64,000 nt of DNA from an uncultured Lachnospiraceae bacterium (lineage in GTDB: Bacteria; Bacillota; Clostridia; Lachnospirales; Lachnospiraceae), in the NCBI GenBank assembly GCA_910579805.1, contig CAJTWM010000017.1, forward strand, positions 1-64,000. The letters run 5' to 3'. The first letter of the stretch is position 1, and every line of letters starts with the position of its first letter. The notes beneath the pieces were generated by a model. That model was not told the DNA's origin, did not search any database, and saw nothing but the letters and a program-made list of their open reading frames with translations. Positions 16,928-25,745 of the stretch are shown here, one piece after another. Made by a program: the position numbers and the translations under genes.

Positions 16928-17165
16928 AAAAAGCAGCCCTTTAAGGCTGCTTTTTCCTTCTTTGGTATGAACCCAAAAATGGTATTTTCCCCAAAATGCC
17001 GCTTCCTGTCTTTTGACTCCTAGCATATGCTAGGTGGGTGACCGCAGCCATACTTCTGCCTTCCCCTGCGTAATGGAGGCCTGACATCCATATGACGATG
17101 TAGGAATCCCGTTTAAAGTAACTGTAGGTTCAAAATGACAAGAATTGTCGAACATTTCAGGTTAC
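16925..17165 (-). ncRNA. Structured small RNA, family not established (6S-like candidate)
   Basis: An independent transcription unit of about 240 nt: a promoter at 17170-17198 and a strong terminator at 16928-16955 bracket sequence with no supported protein. Going along the - strand there is a 5' hairpin in which GTAAC pairs with GTTAC and GTTCGACAA pairs with TTGTC...GAAC, then CATC/GATG, a GCAG/CTGC hairpin (17044-17059), the perfect 16-nt palindrome CCTAGCATATGCTAGG (17019-17034), and a GGCATTTT/AAAATACC hairpin. Size and isolation fit a housekeeping small RNA such as 6S, but I could not match a family with certainty. A leader effect on spoIID, 127 bp downstream, is the alternative. Confidence 0.6.
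16928..16955. terminator. Strong terminator of the small RNA
   Basis: AAAAAGCAGCC-6 nt-GGCTGCTTTTT, an 11-bp stem with T-runs on both strands. Confidence 0.9.
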
Positions 17166-17169
17166 CTTT

Positions 17170-17198
17170 ATTATATCCAATAAGCGCATTCTTTACAA
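17170..17198 (-). promoter_or_regulatory. Promoter of the small RNA
   Basis: TTGTAA (17193-17198) and TATAAT (17170-17175) on the - strand with a 17-bp spacer, about 60 bp downstream of the spoIVB stop codon. Confidence 0.75.
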
Positions 17199-17259
17199 GT
17201 CTATTTTTTTCCGATTTCCGCCCAATTTTTATGTCTTTTTTGGTTCCGGCTTTTATGCT

Positions 17260-18555
17260 TTAGCTATGATCCAGCATATTCTCGATAAAGATGCCATATC
17301 CCCTTGTCGAATCCTGTACCAATACATGCGTGACGGCGCCGATCAATTTGCCGTCCTGAATAATAGGACTGCCGCTCATGCCCTGCACGATCCCCCCTGT
17401 CAAAGACAACAGCTCCGGATCGGTGATTTTGATCACGATCCCTCTGTTCACGTTGTCATGATCCAGTCTTACCTCCGTGATTTCTATCCCGTAGTACTCT
17501 TTTTCATCCCCAACCGTGCACAGGATCTGGGCATCTCCCAAACGGATCTCTTGTTTTAACCCTATAGGCAGCATCCGCGCATCTTTCAAACTGTCCATTT
17601 TGGAAATGTCGCAAGATCCGAAGATTCCGGCCGAAGTATTGTCGCGGATCGTACCGATCACATTCTTTTCCGAATAGGAGATCATTCCGGTCAGCTCGCC
17701 CGGCGAACCGTTCGTTCCCTTTTTTATGGATATAATGTTTGTATGATACAAAAGTCCCTCGTCCAGTTCCATCAGCGCGCTGGTATCCACATCATTGATC
17801 CCATGTCCAAGCGCTCCGAAGTTCCCTCTTTCGTCTACAAAAGTCAAGGTACCGATCCCTTGTGCATTGTCTCTTACCCATATTCCCAGTTTGGCTTCTC
17901 CGTTCTGATTTTCTCTGGGAGTCACCTGCAGTTTCATCAGTTCCTTCTCCCTTTCTACGGTAAGCATCAATTCTTTTTCTCCGTTTTCTTCAATCAGTTC
18001 CATAAACTGTTTTTTACCTTCTATGATTTCCTCATTTACTTTTAATATATAATCCCCCGGCCTTAATATATATTTGGAAGGCGCGCATGCCATTCCGTCG
18101 CCTGCCCTGAATTCTCCGACGCCTACTACTAAAACGCCCTGCGTTTCCACATAAATCCCGATCGGGACTCCGGCCGGCATGACCATTCTGTCTTCAATGA
18201 CCTGAATACTTACCTGTTTGATCGGCATAATCCCGAAAAGTTTTACATTCATTTGGTATGTTTTCAGCATTTCCGACTTAAACGTAACCTTTTGGCTCAG
18301 ATCCAGCTTCAGACTCTCCGGTTTTGAGCCGTCGCCGAACTCTCCCACCTCTACTGCCTCCAAATAAACCTCGCCTGAGGCCGGCACATGAAAATCGAAA
18401 GTCTGATCCACCCCTGCTTTAATACGGATCGTTGTCGGAATCTGCGTCCACCATGTGTACAAAATCATACCGATCACGGTCATTGCAGACGCAATAATCC
18501 CCCAATATAATATCCATTTCTTCCATTGTCCGTGCAGCCTTGTTCTTTCCTTCAT
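17260..18555 (-). CDS. spoIVB: SpoIVB peptidase (S55), sporulation signalling protease
   Basis: SpoIVB is secreted by the forespore and cleaves SpoIVFA to trigger pro-sigma-K processing in the mother cell. The 431-residue protein has a membrane segment at about residues 14-38, a PDZ domain near residues 125-215 (GVPIGIYVETQGVLVVGVGEF, then YILRPGDYILKVNEE), and the S55 serine peptidase domain with the His region ALGHGINDVDT (about 250) and the Ser motif GMSGSPIIQDGKLIGAVTHVL (about 390). The ATG at 18555 matches the normal length; the frame stays open upstream to 18639. It follows recN as in Bacillus and clostridia, but spo0A, usually next, is not here. Confidence 0.94.
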   Translation of the reverse strand: MKERTRLHGQWKKWILYWGIIASAMTVIGMILYTWWTQIPTTIRIKAGVDQTFDFHVPASGEVYLEAVEVGEFGDGSKPESLKLDLSQKVTFKSEMLKTYQMNVKLFGIMPIKQVSIQVIEDRMVMPAGVPIGIYVETQGVLVVGVGEFRAGDGMACAPSKYILRPGDYILKVNEEIIEGKKQFMELIEENGEKELMLTVEREKELMKLQVTPRENQNGEAKLGIWVRDNAQGIGTLTFVDERGNFGALGHGINDVDTSALMELDEGLLYHTNIISIKKGTNGSPGELTGMISYSEKNVIGTIRDNTSAGIFGSCDISKMDSLKDARMLPIGLKQEIRLGDAQILCTVGDEKEYYGIEITEVRLDHDNVNRGIVIKITDPELLSLTGGIVQGMSGSPIIQDGKLIGAVTHVLVQDSTRGYGIFIENMLDHS

Positions 18556-18607
18556 TTTGTCACATCTCTTTCTTAAAACCGTCAAACGGCCATTTTCCCT
18601 ATACGAT

Positions 18608-18662
18608 AAAAAGGACATCTGGCGTATATTGTAAAACAATATCCCGCAGGTATGTCCTTTTT
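18608..18662 (-). terminator. Terminator after recN
   Basis: AAAAAGGACAT (18608-18618) pairs with ATGTCCTTTTT (18652-18662), with an inner CTG/CAG and ATATTG/CAATAT extension and T-runs on both sides. It separates recN from spoIVB. Confidence 0.85.
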
Positions 18663-18688
18663 ATTATGTGACAAAAATTTAATTTCAA

Positions 18689-20377
18689 TTAGGATTGTTT
18701 TGTCTTTGCTGCCAATTCCTTCAATTCTTTTGCATTCGACAACGCCGACTGTGTGATTTCTTCGCTCCCTAAAAGCCTTGCCAATTCTTTTATACTCTCT
18801 TCTTCCTTTATTTCCCTTATAGTTGTCGTCGTCTTATCTTTCACTGCGTTTTTTTCAATCAAAAAATGGCTGTCCGCCATTGCCGCGATCTGAGGAAGAT
18901 GAGTGATACATATGACTTGATGCTCTCCGCCCAAAATACCGAGCTTTTCCGATACCTTCCAGGCTGTCTTACCGCTGATCCCCGCGTCGATCTCATCAAA
19001 AATAAGCGTATCCGTTTGATCTTTTTTAGCCAATACCGTTTTTAACGCAAGCATGATTCTGGAAAGTTCACCGCCGCTCGCTACCATACCGAGCGGTCTG
19101 ATGGCTTCGCCCGGATTGGTACTGATCATAAATTCCACTTCGTCATAACCGTCGGCATGCGGCGCCTCTGCATTAGGACGCACCTGTATCTCAAATTGAA
19201 CCTCTAGAAAATTTAAATCTACCAGTGCGCTTTTCATCTGCTGCGCCAGTTCCGTCCCGCTTTTTACGCGAAGCTTAGAAAGCCTGCCGCAGTCTTCCAG
19301 CACTTTTTTGTGCTTCTCTTCTACTTTATTTTCTAACCGGAGGCGGTAATTTTCATAATCCGAAAGCCGCTCTGCTTTTTCCTGTATATTCTCTCCGTAG
19401 GAAATAACCTCTTCTATGGACTTACCGTATTTCGATTTTAAATGATTTAACAGATTTAATCTTTCCTCTGTCTGTTTGAACGCAAATTCGTCCAATTCCA
19501 TCTCTTCCATGTTTTTAGTAAAACTATGGTTTAAATCGTTCAGCATACTGTCTATATCTTCCAACATTGCCTGTAAAGTCCCGATTTCCTCATCATAAGC
19601 AGCGACCCCTTTGATCTCCCGCAATGCCCTCTCAACCTGACCGGCTGCTCCCTGTCCGTCTTCGGAATTTAAACAGCCGTAGGCGGCGGAAAGAGCCGCT
19701 GCGATCTTCTTACCGTTGATCATTTTGCGGTATTGCTTTTCCAGTTCTTCGTCTTCTCCCGGACGCAGGACGGCATCGGCAATCTCCTGTGCTTCAAATT
19801 CAGCCAGCGCCATTTCCCGCTTTCTTGCTTCTTCATCCAGTGCCGATTCCTTCAGCTCTTTATTTAAAATTTCATATTCTTTATAATCTTTCCGCAGTTC
19901 TTCTTTTATCTTATGAATTTTTCCGTAGGAATAATCGTCCAATATTTCCAAATGCTTTTTTTTATGAAGCAACGATTGGTGTTCATGCTGACCGTGAATG
20001 TCAATCAAAAGTTCCGCAAGCTCTTTCACCTGCTTTGCGGTAACTGTCTCTCCGTTCACCTTGCAGACACTCCTAGCCGGCTGAATCCTTCTCTGTATAA
20101 TAAGAAGGCCGTCGTCCTCCGCAAAAAGTTCCATATCCGCAAGCTTTTTTTTGACGCTCTCATCCCGTATCTGAAACACCAGTTCTACCAATGCGTATTC
20201 CGCGCCTGTCCGGATCAGTTCTTTATCCGCTTTCGCCCCAAGCGCAAGATTTACCGAACCTATGATAATTGATTTTCCTGCGCCCGTTTCTCCTGAAAGA
20301 ATATTCAGTCCTTCTCCGAAAACCACTTCCGTTTCATCAATAAGCGCCAAATTTTTCACATGTAAACTTACCAGCAT
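18689..20377 (-). CDS. recN: DNA repair protein RecN
   Basis: RecN is an SMC-like ATPase that acts early in double-strand break repair. The 562-residue protein has Walker A GETGAGKS at about residues 29-36, two long coiled-coil stretches either side of the centre, the ABC signature SGGELSR at about 431, and Walker B TLIFDEIDAGISG. Length is normal. It is the last gene of the long - strand unit and sits 75 bp downstream of argR. The terminator at 18608-18662 follows it. Confidence 0.96.
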   Translation of the reverse strand: MLVSLHVKNLALIDETEVVFGEGLNILSGETGAGKSIIIGSVNLALGAKADKELIRTGAEYALVELVFQIRDESVKKKLADMELFAEDDGLLIIQRRIQPARSVCKVNGETVTAKQVKELAELLIDIHGQHEHQSLLHKKKHLEILDDYSYGKIHKIKEELRKDYKEYEILNKELKESALDEEARKREMALAEFEAQEIADAVLRPGEDEELEKQYRKMINGKKIAAALSAAYGCLNSEDGQGAAGQVERALREIKGVAAYDEEIGTLQAMLEDIDSMLNDLNHSFTKNMEEMELDEFAFKQTEERLNLLNHLKSKYGKSIEEVISYGENIQEKAERLSDYENYRLRLENKVEEKHKKVLEDCGRLSKLRVKSGTELAQQMKSALVDLNFLEVQFEIQVRPNAEAPHADGYDEVEFMISTNPGEAIRPLGMVASGGELSRIMLALKTVLAKKDQTDTLIFDEIDAGISGKTAWKVSEKLGILGGEHQVICITHLPQIAAMADSHFLIEKNAVKDKTTTTIREIKEEESIKELARLLGSEEITQSALSNAKELKELAAKTKQS

Positions 20378-20452
20378 TTTTTCACTCCTTTTTCATCATC
20401 CGTTGATCTCTCCCTATAAATTCTCTCTCCCAACAGATTTTTCTAAAAGGCT

Positions 20453-20905
20453 TCAGCTTTCAAGCATTTTATAAATCTTTTCCATAACGACCTTTGTATC
20501 GTCCAAAGTCCTGACTGCCATCATAATCGTATCGTCTCCCGCGATACTTCCCACGATCTCTTTGAATTTCATGGCGTCTACGGCGACTGCCACTGCGCTC
20601 GCCATTCCCGAAACTGTCTTGACCACAAGAATATTTTGCGCCATATCGACGGAAAGCAGCCCGTCTTTCAAGACCCGGATATATTTATCTACCAAATGGC
20701 TGTCGTCCTGCCGCAAAACAATATATTTTTGTTTTCCCTCTCCCGTTGGGATCTTGGATAACTGCAGCTCGCGAATATCTCTTGAAACGGTTGCCTGTGT
20801 TACCTGAAATCCCGCCTCCTTTAAATAATCTGCCAGTTCCTCCTGCGTTTCCACATCGTATTTCTCGATCAGTTCCAATATTTTAGCATGGCGAAGTTTC
20901 TTCAT
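20453..20905 (-). CDS. argR: Arginine repressor ArgR/AhrC
   Basis: The 150-residue protein has the N-terminal winged helix ELADYLKEAGFQVTQATVSRDIRELQLSKIP typical of ArgR and a C-terminal hexamerisation and arginine-binding domain with GSIAGDDTIMMAVRT, whose two acidic residues bind arginine. In Firmicutes it represses arginine synthesis and activates catabolism. Its location between nadK and recN is the standard clostridial arrangement and does not itself imply an arginine role for the neighbours. I prefer the ATG at 20905; a GTG lies two codons upstream. Confidence 0.94.
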   Translation of the reverse strand: MKKLRHAKILELIEKYDVETQEELADYLKEAGFQVTQATVSRDIRELQLSKIPTGEGKQKYIVLRQDDSHLVDKYIRVLKDGLLSVDMAQNILVVKTVSGMASAVAVAVDAMKFKEIVGSIAGDDTIMMAVRTLDDTKVVMEKIYKMLES

Positions 20906-20934
20906 AAGCACCGTCTCTTTCTTCCCGTCTGATT

Positions 20935-21777
20935 TTATTTTTCGTTCAGTTTCTTATGTAATACTTCCAAAAAGCTCACATTGCTCAGCTTTATGATATC
21001 TGTTTTTTTCTCCGACTGGCATATCTCGATCCTGTCGCCCGTCGTCAACGTAACCTTATGGCTGCCGTCAAAATTGGCTTCTACCTCTAACGCCTTTCCT
21101 TCTTTTCCTTCATCAATTTCTATTACAATCCGATCTTCCGCAGAGAGAATGATACTCCTTGTGTTTAAAGTGTGAGGGCAGATCGGAGTGATCATTAAAA
21201 GTTTTGCTTTCGGTTCCACAATAGGGCCTCCTGCCGAAAGATTGTATCCCGTGGAACCGGTAGGCGTTGCTACAAGAACGCCGTCCGCACTGTAGGAATA
21301 CAAAAACAAGTCGTTCACATATATGCTGTATTTGATGACCTGTAGAGATCCGCATCTGGTAATGGAGATATCGTTCAGCGCCCAGTCTTCCTGCACCGCT
21401 CTGCCCTTCTTCCTGATTCTGCCAATCAGCATCATACGTTCCTCTAACTCATACTCGTCCCGCAAAAGCCGTTCCAAAGCGCTTTCTATACCGGGAATTT
21501 CTATTTCCGCAAGATAACCTGTCGTCCCCATATTGATCCCCAACATGGGGATCCTCTTTTCTACCGTATCCCTTGCCGCCTGCAGCATAGTTCCGTCCCC
21601 GCCCAGCACAAGCATCCCTTCAATCTCTTCCGCGATTTTTACCTTTGTCTGCGGGTCCGGCTCTTTTTCCTGAATCATGCAGCTCCCTCCCCGCTCTTCA
21701 ATAAAATGCTTGATCCTGTTCGTCACCTCTAGTTCAGGATCTTTACTCCTATTTGTAATAATATAAAAATGCCGCAT
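20935..21777 (-). CDS. nadK: NAD kinase
   Basis: The enzyme phosphorylates NAD to NADP. The 280-residue protein carries the GGDGTMLQAAR motif at about residues 58-68 and the second conserved block GVLVATPTGSTGYNLSAGGPIV. TPICPHTLNTRSIIL marks the C-terminal beta region. It lies between tlyA and argR with short gaps on both sides and is expected to be co-transcribed with them. Confidence 0.95.
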   Translation of the reverse strand: MRHFYIITNRSKDPELEVTNRIKHFIEERGGSCMIQEKEPDPQTKVKIAEEIEGMLVLGGDGTMLQAARDTVEKRIPMLGINMGTTGYLAEIEIPGIESALERLLRDEYELEERMMLIGRIRKKGRAVQEDWALNDISITRCGSLQVIKYSIYVNDLFLYSYSADGVLVATPTGSTGYNLSAGGPIVEPKAKLLMITPICPHTLNTRSIILSAEDRIVIEIDEGKEGKALEVEANFDGSHKVTLTTGDRIEICQSEKKTDIIKLSNVSFLEVLHKKLNEK

Positions 21778-21816
21778 AACTTCATATGCCTTTCCCGCAC
21801 TCCGCAGCCTGTTGCC

Positions 21817-22701
21817 TTAAAGCGCTTCATGCGCCGCCTTTACCGTATCCAAGATCAATTTCCGTATTTCGTCCTTTTCCGAAAGACCGTTTTTCGTCTC
21901 CACGATCTTTCTTAGTATTTCTTCCGCCCCGCTTTCCGAAATATCCTGCGTAGGCTCCGCCCTACCGGCATTTTTTTCAAGATAAAGCAGATATTCTATA
22001 TTTCCCTCAGGTCCCTTGATCGGTGAAAATTCCAAATTCAAGACGTCAAATCCCAGACTGTCGGCATGATCGATCACTTTCCTGATCACTTCCATGTGTA
22101 TCTCCGGTTCTCTGACTACTCCCTTCTTTCCCACCTTATCTTTTCCTGCCTCAAACTGAGGCTTGATCAGGCAGACCATCTGTCCGGTATCTTTCAAAAG
22201 CCTTCTTGCAGGAAGCAGGATCTTTGTCAGGGAAATAAAAGACACGTCCACCGAAGCAAAATCCAAATCGTCCCCGATCTGTTCCCGCAAAAAATAACGG
22301 AAATTTGTTTTCTCCATGCAGATTACCCGCTCGTCGTTCCGAAGTTTCCATGCAAGCTGTCCGTGACCCACATCTACGGAATAGACTTTGGCCGCGCCGT
22401 TTTTCAGCATACAATCCGTAAAACCGCCTGTAGAAGCGCCGATATCCATACAGATCTTTTCCTTCAGCACGATCCCGAACCGCTCTATCGCCTTTTCCAG
22501 TTTGAATCCTCCGCGGCTTACATATTTGAGGCTATGCCCCCGTACTTCAATGGACGTCTTCTCCTCGTTAAAGACTGTACCCGCTTTATCTTCCCTTTGT
22601 CCGTCCACAAACACGTTTCCAGACATTATGATCGCTTTTGCTTTTTCCCTGGACTCAGCCAAACCACGTTTTACAAGCAATACATCCAAGCGTTCTTTCA
22701 T
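21817..22701 (-). CDS. tlyA: TlyA-family rRNA 2'-O-methyltransferase (YqxC type)
   Basis: The protein joins an N-terminal S4 RNA-binding domain (MKERLDVLLVKRGLAESREKAKAIIMSGNVFVDG region, residues 1-60) to an FtsJ-like Rossmann methyltransferase domain with DIGASTGGFTDCMLKNGAAKVYSVDVG, the S-adenosylmethionine site. In mycobacteria TlyA methylates 16S and 23S rRNA; members are often mislabelled haemolysins. The ATG at 22701 is preceded by GAGGA and is preferred over one at 22713. The position between dxs and nadK is conserved in Firmicutes. Confidence 0.93.
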   Translation of the reverse strand: MKERLDVLLVKRGLAESREKAKAIIMSGNVFVDGQREDKAGTVFNEEKTSIEVRGHSLKYVSRGGFKLEKAIERFGIVLKEKICMDIGASTGGFTDCMLKNGAAKVYSVDVGHGQLAWKLRNDERVICMEKTNFRYFLREQIGDDLDFASVDVSFISLTKILLPARRLLKDTGQMVCLIKPQFEAGKDKVGKKGVVREPEIHMEVIRKVIDHADSLGFDVLNLEFSPIKGPEGNIEYLLYLEKNAGRAEPTQDISESGAEEILRKIVETKNGLSEKDEIRKLILDTVKAAHEAL

Positions 22702-22748
22702 AGTTCCTCGCATTCATAGCTCTCCTGCCAAAACCCAGCCTGTTTTGG

Positions 22749-24614
22749 TCAGAGCGTCTCATATTTTTCAATCACTTTCTTTACAATGCTGTCAAGGTCG
22801 ATTCCCACTTCTTTTCGCAGAATGTCCACATTTCCGTGTTCTACATAAGCGTCCGGCAATGCAATAGAGAGCGTTTGGGCCTTTGTTTGTACCCCTCCCA
22901 AAAAAGTACGCACCCTCTCGCCAAACCCTCCGCTTGACACATTTTCTTCCATGGTCACCAGCAGTCTGTGTTCTTTACATAGTTCAGACAGCATTTCCTC
23001 GTCTATCGGCTTTACGAACCTTGCGTTCGCCAAAGTACAGGAATATCCTCTGGATATCAGTTCTTCCCTTACTTCTACCGCTGTCTTTACCATACTGCCG
23101 ACGGCAATAAGCGCGATCTCCGATTCTTTGTAAATCACCTCGCCTTTGCCCAGTACAATAGGGGCACGATACTCTTTTAATCCGTCGTATGCCGCCCCTC
23201 TGGGATACCTGACCGCGATAGGATGGCCGAATTTCACGGAAAACTTCAGCATGTCAGAAAGCTCCCATTTGTTTTTCGGCGCCATAATATGCATATTAGG
23301 TATAGAAGAAAGGTAGGACAGATCAAAAATTCCCTGATGAGTCTCTCCGTCGCTGCCCACAAGCCCCGCCCGGTCTATAGCAAATACGACCGGCAGGTCC
23401 TGAATGCATACGTCATGCAGAATCTGATCGTAAGAACGCTGCAGAAAAGAAGAATAAACCGCTACGATCGGTTTCATCCCTCCCGCCGCAAGTCCCGCCG
23501 CAAAAGTTACCGCATGTTCTTCCGCGATCCCCACGTCAAAAAACCTTTGGGGATAGAGATTGCGAAACCGCTTCAGTCCCGTTCCGTCCGGCATCGCCGC
23601 AGTAATGGCTACGATCCTTTCGTCACGGCTGCCTAACTTTGTCATGACCGTCGAAAAAATGTCGGTATAGTTCGGCGCCGTCCCCGGATGCGCAGGCAGT
23701 CCCGTTTCCACGTCAAAGGGTTCCGTTCCGTGAAATCTGGCAGGATGTCTCTTTGCCGGTTCGTATCCCCTGCCCTTTTCCGTGAGTACATGCACGAGCA
23801 CTCCTCGCGGTATCTTTTTCGCTTCGCTGAATATGCGTATCATTTCTTCCACGTTATGTCCGTCCACCGGCCCTAAATAAGTAAGCCCCATGTCTTCAAA
23901 AAACATTCCCGGCACTACTAATTGTTTAAAACTGTTTTTGGCACGTTGTATTCCTTCCACCAAAGGTTTTCCATATTTAGGCATACCAAGCAGGGAGTAA
24001 TAGATGCTCTCTTTAATATCCCAATACTTGGGAGCCATACGGACATTATTCAGATATTTGGAAATACCTCCTACGTTTTCCGAAATAGACATATTGTTGT
24101 CGTTCAGTACCACAATGAAATTCGTTTCCATTCTGGACGCATTATTTAACGCCTCGTAGGCCATGCCGCCCGTTAAGGCTCCGTCCCCGATGACGGACAC
24201 AATGGTATTGGACTCTCCCAAAATATCCCTTGCCCGTACCAGTCCGAGTCCCGCTGAGATCGAAGTGGAACTGTGTCCCGTGTCAAAGCAGTCGCAGGGA
24301 CTTTCTTTTCTTTTGGGGAAACCGCTCATACCGCCGTATTTACGCAGGGTATCAAAGCCTTCCCGCCTTCCGGTCAGCAGCTTATGCGTATAAGACTGGT
24401 GCCCCACATCCCATATGATCTTATCCTGTGGGAGATTTAAAGATAAGTGCAAAGCCATGGTAAGTTCCACCGCTCCTAAATTAGAACCCAAATGGCCTCC
24501 GGTCACACTGATTTTTTCGATCAAAAACTGCCTGATTTCTTCTGCCAGCGTATTGTAATCTGCAGGGCTGATATTCTTTATGTCGTTTTCTTTCGTTATC
24601 TGTTCCAGCAGCAT
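22749..24614 (-). CDS. dxs: 1-deoxy-D-xylulose-5-phosphate synthase
   Basis: Dxs condenses pyruvate and glyceraldehyde 3-phosphate in the first step of the MEP isoprenoid pathway, with thiamine diphosphate. The 621-residue protein has the cofactor motif VIGDGALTGGMAYEALNNAS, the catalytic GHSSTSISAGLGL region, DRAGLVGSDGETHQGIFDLSYL and the transketolase C-terminal domain. It follows ispA directly, so the first and a later isoprenoid step are encoded side by side. An AGAGGAG site precedes the ATG. Confidence 0.97.
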   Translation of the reverse strand: MLLEQITKENDIKNISPADYNTLAEEIRQFLIEKISVTGGHLGSNLGAVELTMALHLSLNLPQDKIIWDVGHQSYTHKLLTGRREGFDTLRKYGGMSGFPKRKESPCDCFDTGHSSTSISAGLGLVRARDILGESNTIVSVIGDGALTGGMAYEALNNASRMETNFIVVLNDNNMSISENVGGISKYLNNVRMAPKYWDIKESIYYSLLGMPKYGKPLVEGIQRAKNSFKQLVVPGMFFEDMGLTYLGPVDGHNVEEMIRIFSEAKKIPRGVLVHVLTEKGRGYEPAKRHPARFHGTEPFDVETGLPAHPGTAPNYTDIFSTVMTKLGSRDERIVAITAAMPDGTGLKRFRNLYPQRFFDVGIAEEHAVTFAAGLAAGGMKPIVAVYSSFLQRSYDQILHDVCIQDLPVVFAIDRAGLVGSDGETHQGIFDLSYLSSIPNMHIMAPKNKWELSDMLKFSVKFGHPIAVRYPRGAAYDGLKEYRAPIVLGKGEVIYKESEIALIAVGSMVKTAVEVREELISRGYSCTLANARFVKPIDEEMLSELCKEHRLLVTMEENVSSGGFGERVRTFLGGVQTKAQTLSIALPDAYVEHGNVDILRKEVGIDLDSIVKKVIEKYETL

Positions 24615-24628
24615 AGGTACTCCTCTTA

Positions 24629-25519
24629 TTACTTTTCTCTATTGATCAACCTCTCCACGAGTTCCTCCAAAAACGGATTCCTCTGACCAAAAGAAGCCAA
24701 AATGGAAACAGCTTCTTCGCTCAGCCGTTTTACCTCTTCTTTTGACTTTTCAATACCATAAAGAGATACATATGTCATCTTATGATTCTTTTCGTCGCTT
24801 CCAATCGGTTTGCCGAGTACATCAAAGGTACTCGTCACATCCAGAATATCGTCCTGAATCTGAAATGCGATCCCGATATTGTAAGCGCATTTTTCAATCC
24901 GTGCCGTTTCTTCCGAAGAAGCTCCCGCCAGTACCGCGCCGATCATCATTGCCGCCTGTATCAACGCCGCCGTTTTATGCTCATGGATATAGAGCAGTTG
25001 CTTTTCATCCATACTGCCGTTTCTCTTTTCCGCCTCAATATCCGCCGTCTGCCCGCCTATCATACCGTAAATGCCCGCTTTTGAAGCCAAAACGGAAAGA
25101 GCGGGAAGAATATAAGGGTTGTCCCCTCCGTCCGCCTTTAACGCCGTCTCAAAAGCGAAATTTAACAGGCCGTCTCCCGCTAAAATCGCCGTACATTCGT
25201 CAAACTGCGCCCATGTGGTTTTTTTGCCGCGGCGGTACTCGTCATTATCCATAGCGGGAAGATCGTCATGTACCAAAGAATAAGTATGTATCATTTCTAT
25301 TGCGGCCATAAAAGGAAAAACAGCGTCTCCCGTCCCTCCGAACATTCGGTAAGTTTCCTGCATAAGCATGGGACGAAGTCTTTTCCCGCCTGCCAAAATA
25401 CTGTAATTCATTGCTTCGATCACGGTCTTCTGCTCTCCCTCTTCCTTGGGAAGATATCCCGAAATAATCGTTTCTATCTGTTTTATCCGTTCTTCTAACT
25501 GTTCTTTATTCAAATTCAC
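24629..25519 (-). CDS. ispA: Polyprenyl synthetase, farnesyl diphosphate synthase type
   Basis: The 296-residue protein has both aspartate-rich motifs of trans-prenyl transferases: DDLPAMDND (first, about residues 80-90) and DDILD (second, about 225). GGKRLRPML and GQTADIEAE are also present. The residues before the first motif fit short-chain (C15) products, as does its place beside dxs and xseB. A GTG at 25519 with GGGGAG upstream is the likely start and lies inside the end of xseB. The exact chain length cannot be told from sequence alone. Confidence 0.94.
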   Translation of the reverse strand: MNLNKEQLEERIKQIETIISGYLPKEEGEQKTVIEAMNYSILAGGKRLRPMLMQETYRMFGGTGDAVFPFMAAIEMIHTYSLVHDDLPAMDNDEYRRGKKTTWAQFDECTAILAGDGLLNFAFETALKADGGDNPYILPALSVLASKAGIYGMIGGQTADIEAEKRNGSMDEKQLLYIHEHKTAALIQAAMMIGAVLAGASSEETARIEKCAYNIGIAFQIQDDILDVTSTFDVLGKPIGSDEKNHKMTYVSLYGIEKSKEEVKRLSEEAVSILASFGQRNPFLEELVERLINREK

Positions 25520-25745
25520 AAAGCTCCCCACTTTCGCTGATCATCAAAACCTGCTTTTCCACTCTGTCGATCGCCTCGTTACACTGTTTTAAAAGTTTCA
25601 TGCCCTTTTCATATTCTGAAAAAGCATTCTCCAAGGAAATCCCGTTATCCTGTAATCTGTCGATCACGTCCTCCAATTGTTCAAAAGCCTGTTCCAAAGG
25701 AAAAGCCTGTTCATTGGAATTTTCTTTTTTTGCTTTATCTGCCAT
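25506..25745 (-). CDS. xseB: Exodeoxyribonuclease VII small subunit
   Basis: The 79-residue acidic protein carries the family pattern FPLEQAFEQLEDVIDRLQDNGISLENAFSEYEKGMKLLKQCNE, split here as residues about 15-58. It forms the helical small subunit of exonuclease VII with XseA. The ATG at 25745 follows AGAGGG and overlaps the xseA end (25735). Its own end overlaps the ispA start, so three genes are translationally coupled. Confidence 0.94.
   Translation of the reverse strand: MADKAKKENSNEQAFPLEQAFEQLEDVIDRLQDNGISLENAFSEYEKGMKLLKQCNEAIDRVEKQVLMISESGELCEFE

Noticed and set aside
16844..17026. 60-codon open frame on the - strand
   Set aside because: It overlaps the structured small RNA and its terminator; no start signal.
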